Notes: generated from the letters alone by a model not told the origin. Shown: positions 26,905-36,139, counted from the stretch's first letter. The stretch is DNA of 64,000 nt from Deltaproteobacteria bacterium (GCA_019308995.1 JAFDHD010000003.1:1-64000), one strand, 5' to 3'. A program made the numbers and translations.

Positions 26905-28006
26905 GCTGCTCATGGCCGGAGGCGGAACAGGCGGGCATCTTTTCCCGGCAGTAGCTGTGGCCGAAGAATTCATGCAGCGCCGGGCGGAGATAGAGGTCCT
27001 TTTCGTGGGCACTGGCCGTCCGGTGGAAAAGGAAGTCCTCGGTCCACGCGGCCTGGCCGTTCGTAAAATCATTGCCTCAGGATTCATGGGCAAGTCCTTC
27101 CCGGCCCGTTTTCTTTCACTGGCTCAAGTGCCTGTCGGTCTAATCCAGTCCGCGTATATTCTCCTGAGTTTCAGGCCGGACCTCCTTTTTTGCCTCGGCG
27201 GCTATGCTTCAGGGCCGGTAGGTCTTACCGGCCGAACCTTGGGCTTCCCCACGGCCGTTCACGAACAGAACTCCATTCCGGGAGTGACCACTCGATTCCT
27301 GGGCCGCCTGGCCGACTTGATCTTCATCAGCTTTGACTCCACCCGGAAGTTCTTCCCGCCGGACAAGACCTATCTGACTGGTAATCCAGTCCGGCAGGAG
27401 ATAGCGCGGCTGGGCGAAGTCGAGGAAGAAAATAAACCAAACGGCTTCAGCCTGCTGGTTGTCGGCGGAAGCCAGGGAGCTCACGCCATCAATGTAGCCG
27501 TGATCGAATCTATGCGCGTGCTGACCGAGAAGCGGGCGGCTCTCTCCATCGTCCACCAGACCGGTACGGCGGATTATGAATATATCCACCGCGCTTATGA
27601 CGCCATGGGACTCGAGGCAGAGGTCCATCCCTTCATCCATGACATGGGGCAGGCTTACCGGAAAGCGGATCTGGTCGTGTGCCGGGCCGGGGCCCTCACG
27701 GTGGCCGAAGTGACGACCCTGGGTCGGCCGGCCATCTTCATTCCTTTACCGACTGCGATCAAGAACCACCAGGAGATCAACGCCTTGTCTCTGGTTGAGG
27801 CCGGGGGAGCCGAGATGATCAGGCAGGGGGACCTGACCCCGGAATTACTGGCTCAGAAGCTGACCGGTTTTATGGACGATCGGGCAAGGCTGAAAAGGAT
27901 GGGGCAGCAGGCCCAAAAGTCGGCCAGGCCTTTTGCGGCGCGTGAGATTTATGACATTTGCATGAGATACCTCGGAAGCAGGAAGGGAGGCCGCAAGGCC
28001 CGCTGA
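26897..28006 (+). CDS. murG: UDP-GlcNAc:lipid I transferase MurG
   Basis: A 369-aa GT28 enzyme of the inner face of the membrane, forming lipid II. MAGGGTGGHLFPAVAVAEE is the first glycine loop, VHEQNSIPGVTTRFL and GNPVRQEI are family motifs, VVGGSQGAHAIN is the second glycine loop, and VCRAGALTVAEV and PTAIKNHQEINA bind UDP-GlcNAc. It overlaps ftsW by 8 bp, with GAGGGGAA directly before the ATG. Confidence 0.97.
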   Translation: MFRLLMAGGGTGGHLFPAVAVAEEFMQRRAEIEVLFVGTGRPVEKEVLGPRGLAVRKIIASGFMGKSFPARFLSLAQVPVGLIQSAYILLSFRPDLLFCLGGYASGPVGLTGRTLGFPTAVHEQNSIPGVTTRFLGRLADLIFISFDSTRKFFPPDKTYLTGNPVRQEIARLGEVEEENKPNGFSLLVVGGSQGAHAINVAVIESMRVLTEKRAALSIVHQTGTADYEYIHRAYDAMGLEAEVHPFIHDMGQAYRKADLVVCRAGALTVAEVTTLGRPAIFIPLPTAIKNHQEINALSLVEAGGAEMIRQGDLTPELLAQKLTGFMDDRARLKRMGQQAQKSARPFAAREIYDICMRYLGSRKGGRKAR

Positions 28007-28009
28007 GAT

Positions 28010-29395
28010 ATGTTTAACAAGAAACAGCACATCCACTTTGTGGGCATCGGCGGCATCGGCATGAGCGGCATTGCCGAGGTCTTGATCAATCTGGGTCACC
28101 GTGTCAGCGGCTCTGACCTGAAGGAGTCTGAGAGAACCCGCAGCCTGGCTGCTTTGAAGGCTGAGATCAATTATGAACACCGACCTGAGAATGTGGCGGG
28201 GGCGGACGTGGTCGTGGTTTCTTCTGCCGTGAGCGAAGACAATCCCGAGGTCCAGGCTGCACGGCGTGAGTTTATTCCGGTTATTCCTCGAGCTGAAATG
28301 CTGGCTGAATTGATGCGCTTAAAATACGCCGTGGCCGTGGCCGGTTCCCATGGCAAGACCACCACCACCTCCCTCATTGGGACCATCTTTGAGGCAGCCG
28401 CTCTGGACCCGACACTGGTTATTGGAGGCAAGCTGGCCAGCATTGGCTCCAGCGCGCGGCTGGGTAGCGGCGATTTTCTGGTGGCCGAGGCAGACGAGAG
28501 CGACGGGTCTTTTCTCCTCCTTTCGCCAACCATAGCGGTCGTAACCAACATTGACCTGGAGCATCTGGATTATTATCAGGACCTGGATCATCTCAAAGAG
28601 ACCTTCTTGGCCTTTGCCAACCGCGTGCCGTTTTATGGCGCGGCTGTACTCTGCCTGGATGACGCCAATGTCCAGAGCCTGATTCCCAGGCTCAAGAAGC
28701 GCTATCTGACTTACGGCTTCTCCGCCCAGGCCGACATTCGGGCCGTTGATCTCGTTTCCCAGGGCCATCGCAGTAGTTATGAGCTTGTTTTCAAAGGTGA
28801 ACACCTGGGCCGGATTGCTCTGAGCCTGCCCGGTCGGCATAACGTTCTCAACTCCCTGGCCGCCGCTGGAGTGAGTCTGGAGCTGGAAGTTCCATTTGAG
28901 GCCATCGCCACGGGGATGGATCAGGTGGGGGTCATTCATCGTCGCTTCGAGATTAAGGGCGAAGCAGGCGGCGTCGTGGTCATTGACGACTACGGTCATC
29001 ATCCCACGGAAATCAGGACCACGCTGGCGACCCTGAAAGCATGCTATCCGAATCGTCGGGCCGTGGTCGTCTTCCAGCCGCATCGGTACTCCCGGACCAG
29101 CGCCTTGTTTGAGGAGTTTACGACGGCCTTTAACCAGGCCGACCGGGTCATTCTAACAGAGATCTATGCGGCCGGTGAAAAACCAATCACGGGGATAACC
29201 GGGCTGGCGCTGTTTGAATCTATTCGCGCCCATGGATATCGGGAGGCGCTCTTTGAGCCGGACCTGGACAGGCTGGCGGCCGTGGTCGTGTCCGGCCTGA
29301 ACTCTGGTGACGTGGTCCTGACGCTGGGAGCGGGCAGCATCTCCCGCACCAGTGATGAAATCCTGAGGTTACTCAAGGATGAGGCAGGAAGATAA
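28010..29395 (+). CDS. murC: UDP-N-acetylmuramate--L-alanine ligase MurC
   Basis: A 461-aa Mur ligase that adds the first stem residue. HFVGIGGIGMSGIAEVL is the N-terminal nucleotide-sugar loop, VAGSHGKTTTTSLIG the P-loop, EADESDGSFL and NIDLEHLDYY the catalytic core, and IDDYGHHPTEI and FQPHRYSRTSAL the C-terminal signatures. It follows murG after 3 bp. The fused Ddl domain known in a few bacteria is absent. Confidence 0.97.
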   Translation: MFNKKQHIHFVGIGGIGMSGIAEVLINLGHRVSGSDLKESERTRSLAALKAEINYEHRPENVAGADVVVVSSAVSEDNPEVQAARREFIPVIPRAEMLAELMRLKYAVAVAGSHGKTTTTSLIGTIFEAAALDPTLVIGGKLASIGSSARLGSGDFLVAEADESDGSFLLLSPTIAVVTNIDLEHLDYYQDLDHLKETFLAFANRVPFYGAAVLCLDDANVQSLIPRLKKRYLTYGFSAQADIRAVDLVSQGHRSSYELVFKGEHLGRIALSLPGRHNVLNSLAAAGVSLELEVPFEAIATGMDQVGVIHRRFEIKGEAGGVVVIDDYGHHPTEIRTTLATLKACYPNRRAVVVFQPHRYSRTSALFEEFTTAFNQADRVILTEIYAAGEKPITGITGLALFESIRAHGYREALFEPDLDRLAAVVVSGLNSGDVVLTLGAGSISRTSDEILRLLKDEAGR

Positions 29396-29396
29396 G

Positions 29397-30317
29397 ATGA
29401 AGCTGAGTCAGCTGGCGCCGGGTCATGTGAGGTTCGACGTGCCTCTGGCCCCTTTGACGACCTTTGGCCTTGGCGGGACAGCCGGGGCGCTGGTGGAACC
29501 GGATTCAGTCTCAGAATTGACTGAAGTTCTCAAGCTGGCGCAAAGCAGGCGCTGGCCCGTTTTTTTGCTCGCAGCCGGGAGCAATGTTCTTTTTCGGGAT
29601 GGAGGTTTTCCCGGTATGGTCGTCAAGCTGGGCCCCGATTTTTCAAAGCTTGCGGTTTTTAAAGTCGAAGGCGATCAAGTCCTAGTCGAGGCCGGTGCAG
29701 CCGTACCTCTGGCTCGCCTCATTAATCTGGTTCAGGAGGAAGGTATTTCAGGTCTGGAATTCTTGGCCGGTATTCCCGGGACAGTCGGCGGCGCTCTGGC
29801 CATGAACGCCGGGGCCTTTGGCGGCGAAATCGTTGGGTCCGTGTCCAGGCTGGAAATCCTGAACCCGGATGGCCGCGTCGAAGAGCGGCCTCGAAGCCAG
29901 ATCCGCGCCACCTACAGACGCCTTGACCTGCGTGAGGGGTCCATCATTCTCAAGGCCTTTTTTAACCTGACCCGATCCACACCGGATCAGGTTAAGGCCA
30001 AAATCCAGGAGTGTTTGGAGCGTCGTTGGGCGGTTCAGCCGACTGGGGTAAGGAGCGCCGGTTCCATCTTCAAGAACCCGCCTGCTGAACCTGCTGGCAA
30101 ATTAATTGATAAGGCCGGACTTAAGGGCCTGAGTGTAGGCAAGGCCTGGGTCTCCGAGAAGCACGCTAACTTCATCGTTCACCAGGGGGAGGCCAGGGCC
30201 AGCGATGTCATTGAGCTGATTAATCAGGTGCGGGGTGAGGTGAGGAAGAGGTTCGGGGTGGATCTCGAGCCTGAGATCAAGATAGTGGGTGTGGACAGGG
30301 AGGTCGAGTCAGGATGA
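29397..30317 (+). CDS. murB: UDP-N-acetylenolpyruvoylglucosamine reductase MurB
   Basis: A 306-aa FAD enzyme that makes UDP-MurNAc. TTFGLGGTAGALVEP and LAAGSNVLFRDGGF bind FAD, GLEFLAGIPGTVGGALAMNAGAFGGE is spread over the flavin domain, and RSAGSIFKNP contains the catalytic Ser, as in type II MurB. ATG 29397 is favoured over ATG 29379 because AGGA is then spaced seven bases away and the coding start no longer overlaps murC. It ends overlapping ftsQ by four bases. Confidence 0.95.
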   Translation: MKLSQLAPGHVRFDVPLAPLTTFGLGGTAGALVEPDSVSELTEVLKLAQSRRWPVFLLAAGSNVLFRDGGFPGMVVKLGPDFSKLAVFKVEGDQVLVEAGAAVPLARLINLVQEEGISGLEFLAGIPGTVGGALAMNAGAFGGEIVGSVSRLEILNPDGRVEERPRSQIRATYRRLDLREGSIILKAFFNLTRSTPDQVKAKIQECLERRWAVQPTGVRSAGSIFKNPPAEPAGKLIDKAGLKGLSVGKAWVSEKHANFIVHQGEARASDVIELINQVRGEVRKRFGVDLEPEIKIVGVDREVESG

Positions 30318-31192
30318 AACGCACCCAGACAGGATTTGACTTTTTCGGCCGATACCGAGCCAACCAGTACAATGGCCGGAAGGCTAAAAGCATAACGTCT
30401 CAACATCCGGTCGCCAGGTTTTTCATCGGCCTCTGGAGGCTCGGAAAGATTGTTTCCGCCGTCTCTTTCGGCCTGGCTGCAGTGGGGGCTATTTCTTTCA
30501 TCCTGATCCTGGGCTACCACCAGGTAGTCCATTCGTCTTACTTCCAGGTCAAGAAGGTGATTCTAAAGGATTTGAACCAGGTCAGCCAGAAAGAGGTCCT
30601 TGATCTGACCGGCCTGGATAAGCCGGTTAATATCCTGGCCTTGAAGTTGAGGAACATGGCTGAAAATCTTCGGAGCCATCCATGGATTAGTGACGTCAAT
30701 CTGGCTCGAAAGATGCCCGATACGATCATTATTGAGGTTGAGGAACGCCGGCCCATGGCGCTGATCCGCCTCGGAGAGCTTTACTATCTGGACAGATCTG
30801 GGACTCCCTTTCAGAAGGTCAACCCTGAAGACAAAATCGTTCTTCCGATTATTGCCGGATTCTCGCGGATGGATTTCGTAAAGCGACCGGAGTCAGTTCA
30901 TCAGGAGCTTCAGGATGTCTTTCAGTTCCTGGTCGTCGTGGGGGAGAGAAACGACCGATTTCGTCTGGAGAATATCGCTGAAATCAGCTTTGATTCGGTT
31001 CGAGGACTGACCCTTTTTACGCGGGAGCCCAAGCTCGAGGTCAGGGTAGGGTTCGGCGATTATCAAATAAAATTCAGACGCCTCGGCCGGGTCCTAGCCT
31101 ATCTCAAGATCAGGGGGCATGAGCAAGGACTGGTTTATGTGAACCTGGAATGCGGTCCGCGGGTCATCATCCGCCGTACCGTAAAAAGCTGA
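30314..31192 (+). CDS. ftsQ: Cell division protein FtsQ
   Basis: A 292-aa bitopic protein: a basic cytoplasmic N-terminus, one membrane helix at about residues 45-70 (SFGLAAVGAISFILILGYH), a POTRA domain (VKKVILKDLNQVSQKEVLDLTG ... SHPWISDVNLARKMPDTIIIEVEERRPMA in parts) and the FtsQ beta domain to the C-terminus. It recruits FtsL and FtsB to the septum. The 103 bp before ftsA contain a 28-codon ORF rather than empty sequence. Confidence 0.93.
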   Translation: MKRTQTGFDFFGRYRANQYNGRKAKSITSQHPVARFFIGLWRLGKIVSAVSFGLAAVGAISFILILGYHQVVHSSYFQVKKVILKDLNQVSQKEVLDLTGLDKPVNILALKLRNMAENLRSHPWISDVNLARKMPDTIIIEVEERRPMALIRLGELYYLDRSGTPFQKVNPEDKIVLPIIAGFSRMDFVKRPESVHQELQDVFQFLVVVGERNDRFRLENIAEISFDSVRGLTLFTREPKLEVRVGFGDYQIKFRRLGRVLAYLKIRGHEQGLVYVNLECGPRVIIRRTVKS

Positions 31193-31212
31193 TGAAATTA
31201 AAGGGGGAGAAA

Positions 31213-31299
31213 ATGCATCAGAACAAGCGTCCTTCCGGAACCATGACAGGTTTCGGTCGGAAGTCGGATACCTCTTGGAAAGGGGGTGGATCACCTTGA
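31213..31299 (+). CDS. Possible 28-aa leader protein coupled to ftsA
   Basis: An ATG-to-TGA ORF of 28 codons between ftsQ and ftsA. AAGGGGGAGA immediately precedes the ATG, and the TGA overlaps the ftsA TTG (TTGA), just as murF overlaps murE. The peptide is basic and glycine-rich (RPSGTMTGFGRKSD, then WKGGGSP), with no membrane helix. It may be a leader whose translation opens the ftsA start, since its last codons run through the ftsA Shine-Dalgarno region. Chance occurrence cannot be ruled out. Confidence 0.38.
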   Translation: MHQNKRPSGTMTGFGRKSDTSWKGGGSP

Positions 31300-32525
31300 A
31301 AGAGCAACTTATCGTCGGGCTGGACATCGGCACGGTAAAGATTTGCTGTGTCGTTGGTGAAGTAAGCGTTACCGGAGTTGATATTGTGGGCATCGGCATG
31401 CATCCTTCCGTGGGTTTGCGCAAGGGAGTGGTGGTCAATATCGAGAATACGGTTAATTCCATCAAGCGAGCGGTCGAAGAGGCGGAATTGATGGCTGGCT
31501 GCGAGATCTCCAGTGTTTACGCTGGCATAGCGGGGGGACATATTAAAGGCTTCAACTCACACGGGGTCATCGCCGTCAAGAACCGTGAGGTTGCCAGCCA
31601 GGATATCGAGCGGGTCTTGGAGGCGGCCGGCGCAGTGGCCATCCCCATGGATCGCGAGGTGATCCATACTATCCCTCAAGAATACATCGTTGATGATCAG
31701 GGCGGCATCATGGACCCCCTGGGGATGGCCGGGGTGCGCCTGGAGGCCAAGGTCCATATTGTCACCGGAGCGGTTACCTCGGCTCAGAATATCATCCGCT
31801 GCGCTCACAGTGCCGGGTTGGATGTCTGCGACATCGTACTGGAGCCTCTGGCTTCTTCCGAGGCCGTTCTTTCCCCGGAAGAAAGGACGCTCGGGGTGGC
31901 CTTACTGGACTTTGGCGGGGGAACCACGGACCTGGCTATTTTTTCTCAGAACAGCATCAGACATACAGCGGTTCTGGCGCTCGGCGGGCAGAATTTGACC
32001 AATGACATTGCCATTGGTCTGCGCACCCCCTTGAAGAATGCTGAGGAAGTAAAGAGGAAGTATGGCTGCTGTTTGACCAGTATGATCAAGAGTGATGAAG
32101 TCATTGAGGTGGTCAGTGTCGGGGGGCAGAAAAACAATACCGTTTCGCGGCAAATACTAGGGGAGATTCTCGAGCCGCGGGTGGAGGAGATCTTTACACT
32201 GATCAACCGGGAAATGCTCCGGTCTGGATATGAAGACGAGGTCACCGCCGGGCTGGTGGTAACCGGTGGTTCGGCCATGCTGGAAGGGGTGCCTGAAGTG
32301 GCTGAACAGGTCTTTAATCTTCCGGTCCGCCGGGGTTATCCCATGGAGGTAGGCGGGCTGAGAGATGTGGTCAACAGCCCTCAATTTGCCACGGCCGTGG
32401 GCCTTGTTCTCTATGGGGTTAAGCAGGAGAAAGAGAAGGTTGAGAAGTTCTTCCGTATTCGGCAGAGAAATCTCTTCAACCGGGTATCCTCCCGGATGAA
32501 GAGATGGTTCAAGGAAGTAATATAA
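31296..32525 (+). CDS. ftsA: Cell division protein FtsA
   Basis: A 409-aa actin-like ATPase that anchors FtsZ to the membrane. VGLDIGTVKICCVVGE is the first phosphate loop, SVGLRKGVVVNIENTVNSI lies in the 1C domain, LLDFGGGTTDLAIF is the second phosphate loop, and VVTGGSAMLEGV the adenosine motif. The C-terminal RNLFNRVSSRMKRWFKEVI is the amphipathic membrane-targeting helix. TTG 31296 is chosen because AAAGGGGGTG, nearly a perfect anti-Shine-Dalgarno match, is spaced seven bases away. A longer reading from TTG 31275 would place that site inside the gene. Confidence 0.95.
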   Translation: MKEQLIVGLDIGTVKICCVVGEVSVTGVDIVGIGMHPSVGLRKGVVVNIENTVNSIKRAVEEAELMAGCEISSVYAGIAGGHIKGFNSHGVIAVKNREVASQDIERVLEAAGAVAIPMDREVIHTIPQEYIVDDQGGIMDPLGMAGVRLEAKVHIVTGAVTSAQNIIRCAHSAGLDVCDIVLEPLASSEAVLSPEERTLGVALLDFGGGTTDLAIFSQNSIRHTAVLALGGQNLTNDIAIGLRTPLKNAEEVKRKYGCCLTSMIKSDEVIEVVSVGGQKNNTVSRQILGEILEPRVEEIFTLINREMLRSGYEDEVTAGLVVTGGSAMLEGVPEVAEQVFNLPVRRGYPMEVGGLRDVVNSPQFATAVGLVLYGVKQEKEKVEKFFRIRQRNLFNRVSSRMKRWFKEVI

Positions 32526-32551
32526 CCAGGTATAACAGGGGAGGGTAAATT

Positions 32552-33757
32552 ATGGATTTTGAGTTTGTAGAAAACCAAAACATGGCGAGAATTAAGGTGA
32601 TTGGTATTGGCGGTGCTGGCAATAATGCGATCAATAATATGATCACATCAGGCCTGGCCGGTGTGGGCTTCATAGCGGCCAACACAGACCTTCAGGTTCT
32701 GGAAAACAACAGCGCTCCTGCGAAATTGCAGCTAGGGCAGAATTTGACCAAGGGGCTCGGATGCGGCGCTAACCCTGAAATCGGAAGGGACGCCGCCCTG
32801 GAGGACGTGGACAAGATCCGGGAGATCTTGAGCGCCTCTGATATGGTGTTCATCACGGCCGGCATGGGCGGCGGCACCGGGACGGGAGGCGCGCCAGTGG
32901 TGGCTGAGGTCCTCAAGAATATGGAACCGTCACCCCTAACTGTGGCGGTGGTTACCAAGCCCTTTCATTTCGAAGGCAAGAAAAGGCTTCGCCAGGCTGA
33001 GGAAGGGATCGAAAAACTCAAGGGATTTGCCGACACTATCATTACCATTCCCAACAATCGTCTCATTTCCATGGCCCCCCGGGGATGCGGGTTGAAAGAG
33101 GCCTTCAAAATGGCGGATGACGTCCTGCTTCAGGCGGTAAGAGGAGTTTCGGACCTGATTTTAGTTCCGGGTTTGATCAACCTGGATTTTGCCGATGCGC
33201 AGACGGTTATGGCTGCCAAAGGCATGGCTATGATGGGCACCGGTACGGCTTCGGGTCCGGATCGAGCCACGGTAGCGGCTGAAAAGGCCGTATCAAGCCC
33301 GCTGCTGGATGATATCTCTATCAAAGGCGCTCAGGGACTTCTCATCAATATCGCCAGCGCAGAGAATAATATCGCACTGGATGAAGTGGATGAAGCATGC
33401 ACCAATATCCAGAAGGAGATCCATGAAGACGCTACGGTTATCTTTGGTGTGGCTTGGGATAATTCCCTGGGTGACAATATCCGGATCACGGTTATCGCCA
33501 CCGGTATCGGTGGGCAAAAGGAAGATGGGCTAAGACTTAGTATCCAAGATGCCAAGGCCGAAAGAGGACACATCCCCAGCCTGGAAGATGTTCACAAGGA
33601 CAGGACGGGAGAGTATGATCGCCCCGCCGGTGAGCGGGCAGCCAAAGGAATTGGCAGCGCCTTCAAGCAGCCGCGCTACAGCGATTATGACAATGTCTTC
33701 CCCGAAGCGGAAGAAGACCTGGAGAGGCCGACCTTCATGCGCCGTCAGGCGGATTGA
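32552..33757 (+). CDS. ftsZ: Cell division protein FtsZ
   Basis: A 401-aa tubulin-like GTPase that forms the Z ring. KVIGIGGAGNNAINNM opens the GTPase domain, FITAGMGGGTGTGGAPVVAE is the tubulin signature near residue 105, and the T7 region NLDFADAQTVM supplies the catalytic Asp. A linker follows, and the C-terminal peptide DLERPTFMRRQAD matches the conserved tail that binds FtsA. GGGGAGGG precedes the ATG. It is the last gene of the dcw cluster. Confidence 0.98.
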   Translation: MDFEFVENQNMARIKVIGIGGAGNNAINNMITSGLAGVGFIAANTDLQVLENNSAPAKLQLGQNLTKGLGCGANPEIGRDAALEDVDKIREILSASDMVFITAGMGGGTGTGGAPVVAEVLKNMEPSPLTVAVVTKPFHFEGKKRLRQAEEGIEKLKGFADTIITIPNNRLISMAPRGCGLKEAFKMADDVLLQAVRGVSDLILVPGLINLDFADAQTVMAAKGMAMMGTGTASGPDRATVAAEKAVSSPLLDDISIKGAQGLLINIASAENNIALDEVDEACTNIQKEIHEDATVIFGVAWDNSLGDNIRITVIATGIGGQKEDGLRLSIQDAKAERGHIPSLEDVHKDRTGEYDRPAGERAAKGIGSAFKQPRYSDYDNVFPEAEEDLERPTFMRRQAD

Positions 33758-33800
33758 TTCGGTCAGCTGACATACTGACTTCACTGGCGGGCGTTTAGGC

Positions 33801-35555
33801 ATGGCTTGGAGTATTATTACTCAATACCGTCAACTTCTCGATCAGGAGCGCGGGACTGTGGTCAAGGACTGGGGCGGGAGGATTCCTGTCGCCTTGGCTT
33901 TTCCCAACACCTATTACTCCGGTATGTCCAACCTGGGTTTTCAAGCGATCTATGGCCTGTTCAATGCCAACCATGATGTAGTTTGTGAGAGAGTATTTTT
34001 GCCCGAGGCAAATCTGGCCGCAGAATATGCCCGCACTAGCACGCCCCTCCTTTCCCTGGAATCGCAGCGGCCTGTGACAGAGTTTGAGCTAGTGGCCTTT
34101 TCTTTGTCTTATGAGAATGATTATCCGAATATTCTTAGGATGTTGAGTCTGGCAGGCCTTGCCTGGCGCAGCGAAGATCGCAAGGAAAATGATCCTCTTG
34201 TTCTGGCCGGCGGGGTCACCATGCGGTTAAACCCTGAACCTCTGGCCGAGTTCCTTGATCTGATTTTTATTGGCGACGGGGAACTCCTGGTCCCGGACCT
34301 GCTCCGGGTCTGGCGCGAGGTGCGATTGGAACCCCTCCCCAAAAAAGAGCGCCTTTTGCACCTGGCCCGGAGCATGACCGGGGCCTATGCCCCGGTCTTT
34401 TATGAGGCGGCTCTGGACTTGCGGGGCCGTCTCAAATCTTTTAAGCCCATTTCTGAGGACCTGCCCGAAACGGTGACCACGGCCCGAATTCCAGAACTTT
34501 CTCGACCGGCCTTAACCACGCAAGTTTTAACTCCCCAGACGGAATTTTCTTCAACACGGCTGATAGAGGCTGGCCGGGGCTGCGGGCGCGGCTGCCGCTT
34601 CTGTGTGTCCGGCTTTGAGTATCGCCCCCCGCGGCTGGTCTCCTTTGACAACATCCTGACGACCCTGGGCCCGCCAGGGCCGGCCCCGGAGCGTGTTGGC
34701 CTGGTCGGTTCAGCCGTGGGAGATCACCCGGAAATAAGCGGAATTGTTAAGGCCCTGACCGATCAGGGGCGGGAAGTTACGCTTTCATCCCTGCGAGTTG
34801 ACGCCCTGACCGCGGATCTGGTGGAGTCCCTGGCAAAGGGGGGCCTCAAGAGCGTGGCCATCGCTCCCGAGGTTGGATCGGAGAGGATGCGGCAGTTTAT
34901 CAACAAAGGCATAACAGAACTTCAGGTTCTTGATGGGACTCAGCTGCTCGCCGAAGGCGGCATAAAAAGGATCAAGCTTTACTTCATGATCGGCCTGCCT
35001 ACCGAGACCGATGAGGATATCCGAGCCATCGTGGACCTGGTTAAAAAGATCAAGGACCGTCTCCGGCGCACCACTCGGGGCCGAAGGCTCTTACCCGAAC
35101 TGACACTCGCCATTAGCAGTTTCGTCCCCAAGGCCTCCACCCCTTTTCAGGCCGCACCTATGTCTGAGGTCAGAGAGCTTAAGGCCAAAGCCAAACTCAT
35201 TCGAAATGCGCTTAAAGGAACCAGAGGGCTGCGCATACACTTTGATGTGCCCAAATGGGCTTATCTTCAGACTATCCTGTCTCGCGGGGACCGGCGGGTT
35301 TCCACCCTGGTTGAAGCCCTGGTACACTCGCAAGGCAGCCTGGATCGGGCCAAAAGAGAAGTCGCCTTCAATCCCGATTTCTTTGTGACCCGTCCCTGGG
35401 AAAAGGAAGAACTCTTTCCTTGGTCCTTTATTGACCGCGGTTTTTTCCCGGATTATCTTCAGAAGGAGATGGATCGGGCGCGGGCTGGAAAGATCAGTTC
35501 AAACTGCGACCTCGAGTCCTGCCATCGCTGCGGCTTGTGTCCGCCGCGAACCTAA
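33801..35555 (+). CDS. B12-binding-type radical SAM protein (TIGR03960-like)
   Basis: A 584-aa radical SAM protein. Residues 1-180 resemble the vitamin B12-binding-like domain of this group (VALAFPNTYYSGMSNLGFQAIYG). The radical SAM cluster motif is CGRGCRFC near residue 255-262 (CxxxCxxC), followed by IAPEVGSERMRQFINKGI and KLYFMIGLPTET typical of the fold. A short Cys cluster ends the protein (CDLESCHRCGLC). Members lie near ftsZ or ribosomal genes in many anaerobes and have no proven substrate. The gene overlaps the convergent hydrolase gene by four bases, leaving no room for a terminator. Confidence 0.88.
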   Translation: MAWSIITQYRQLLDQERGTVVKDWGGRIPVALAFPNTYYSGMSNLGFQAIYGLFNANHDVVCERVFLPEANLAAEYARTSTPLLSLESQRPVTEFELVAFSLSYENDYPNILRMLSLAGLAWRSEDRKENDPLVLAGGVTMRLNPEPLAEFLDLIFIGDGELLVPDLLRVWREVRLEPLPKKERLLHLARSMTGAYAPVFYEAALDLRGRLKSFKPISEDLPETVTTARIPELSRPALTTQVLTPQTEFSSTRLIEAGRGCGRGCRFCVSGFEYRPPRLVSFDNILTTLGPPGPAPERVGLVGSAVGDHPEISGIVKALTDQGREVTLSSLRVDALTADLVESLAKGGLKSVAIAPEVGSERMRQFINKGITELQVLDGTQLLAEGGIKRIKLYFMIGLPTETDEDIRAIVDLVKKIKDRLRRTTRGRRLLPELTLAISSFVPKASTPFQAAPMSEVRELKAKAKLIRNALKGTRGLRIHFDVPKWAYLQTILSRGDRRVSTLVEALVHSQGSLDRAKREVAFNPDFFVTRPWEKEELFPWSFIDRGFFPDYLQKEMDRARAGKISSNCDLESCHRCGLCPPRT

Positions 35556-36076
35556 GGTTCGATTCGGGCGCCGAGGATATTTTTCATCCTTTTCAGCGCA
35601 AATTCGTGGCTTTCTGGATCAAGATCAGCCACGGCTTTTTCGTGAACGATAACCGGATAATCCCGGTTCCTCAGATCGGACACGGTTTCCATCACACAGA
35701 TGGAGGTGCAGACCCCGCTGAGATGGACCTCGGAGACGCCCTCCATCTTTAAAATATTTTCCAGGTTTGTGCCATAAAAGGCGCTGAAGCGGGTTTTGGG
35801 CACCAGATATTCTCCGTCTTTGGCCTCAAGTTCCGGGATTAGGGCGGCGCCAGGAGTTCCGGCGATACAATGCGGAGCAAACATCTCGAACTCCTTATCG
35901 TCCGGCTTATGGCTGTCCATGGGGAAGATGATGATAGCATCTGACTGACGCAGCTTTTCAAGCAGGTCCTTCACCGTGGGTATTATCTTCCGGGCCTCGT
36001 CCCCACAGTAAAGAGCCCCGGAAGGGTCTAAGAAGTCGTTAAGCATGTCAATGACCAGGAGGGCTTTGCGACTCAT
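35552..36076 (-). CDS. Isochorismatase-like cysteine hydrolase (nicotinamidase-type)
   Basis: A 174-aa hydrolase. The catalytic triad is visible: Asp in LLVIDMLNDF, Lys in LVPKTRFSAFYGTNL and Cys in GVCTSICVMETV, with the family cis-peptide region before it. Nicotinamidase activity (nicotinamide to nicotinate for NAD salvage) is the nearest guess from DSHKPDD, a metal-site-like stretch. ATG 36076 is chosen over an upstream in-frame ATG at 36127 because a promoter (-10 at 36112-36117) lies between them, and GAGGATGAG is near this start. Confidence 0.85.
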   Translation of the reverse strand: MSRKALLVIDMLNDFLDPSGALYCGDEARKIIPTVKDLLEKLRQSDAIIIFPMDSHKPDDKEFEMFAPHCIAGTPGAALIPELEAKDGEYLVPKTRFSAFYGTNLENILKMEGVSEVHLSGVCTSICVMETVSDLRNRDYPVIVHEKAVADLDPESHEFALKRMKNILGARIEP

Positions 36077-36111
36077 TTTTGTCTCATCCTCTGCATGAAT
36101 TCGATGATTAA

Positions 36112-36139
36112 AAGATATCTGATTCATGGATTATGTCAA
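36112..36139 (-). promoter_or_regulatory. Promoter of the isochorismatase-like gene
   Basis: On the minus strand a perfect TTGACA (36134-36139) and TATCTT (36112-36117) are spaced by 16 bp, with the -10 element 36 bases before the ATG at 36076. The alternative ATG at 36127 falls inside the spacer, which excludes it if this promoter is used. Confidence 0.55.
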
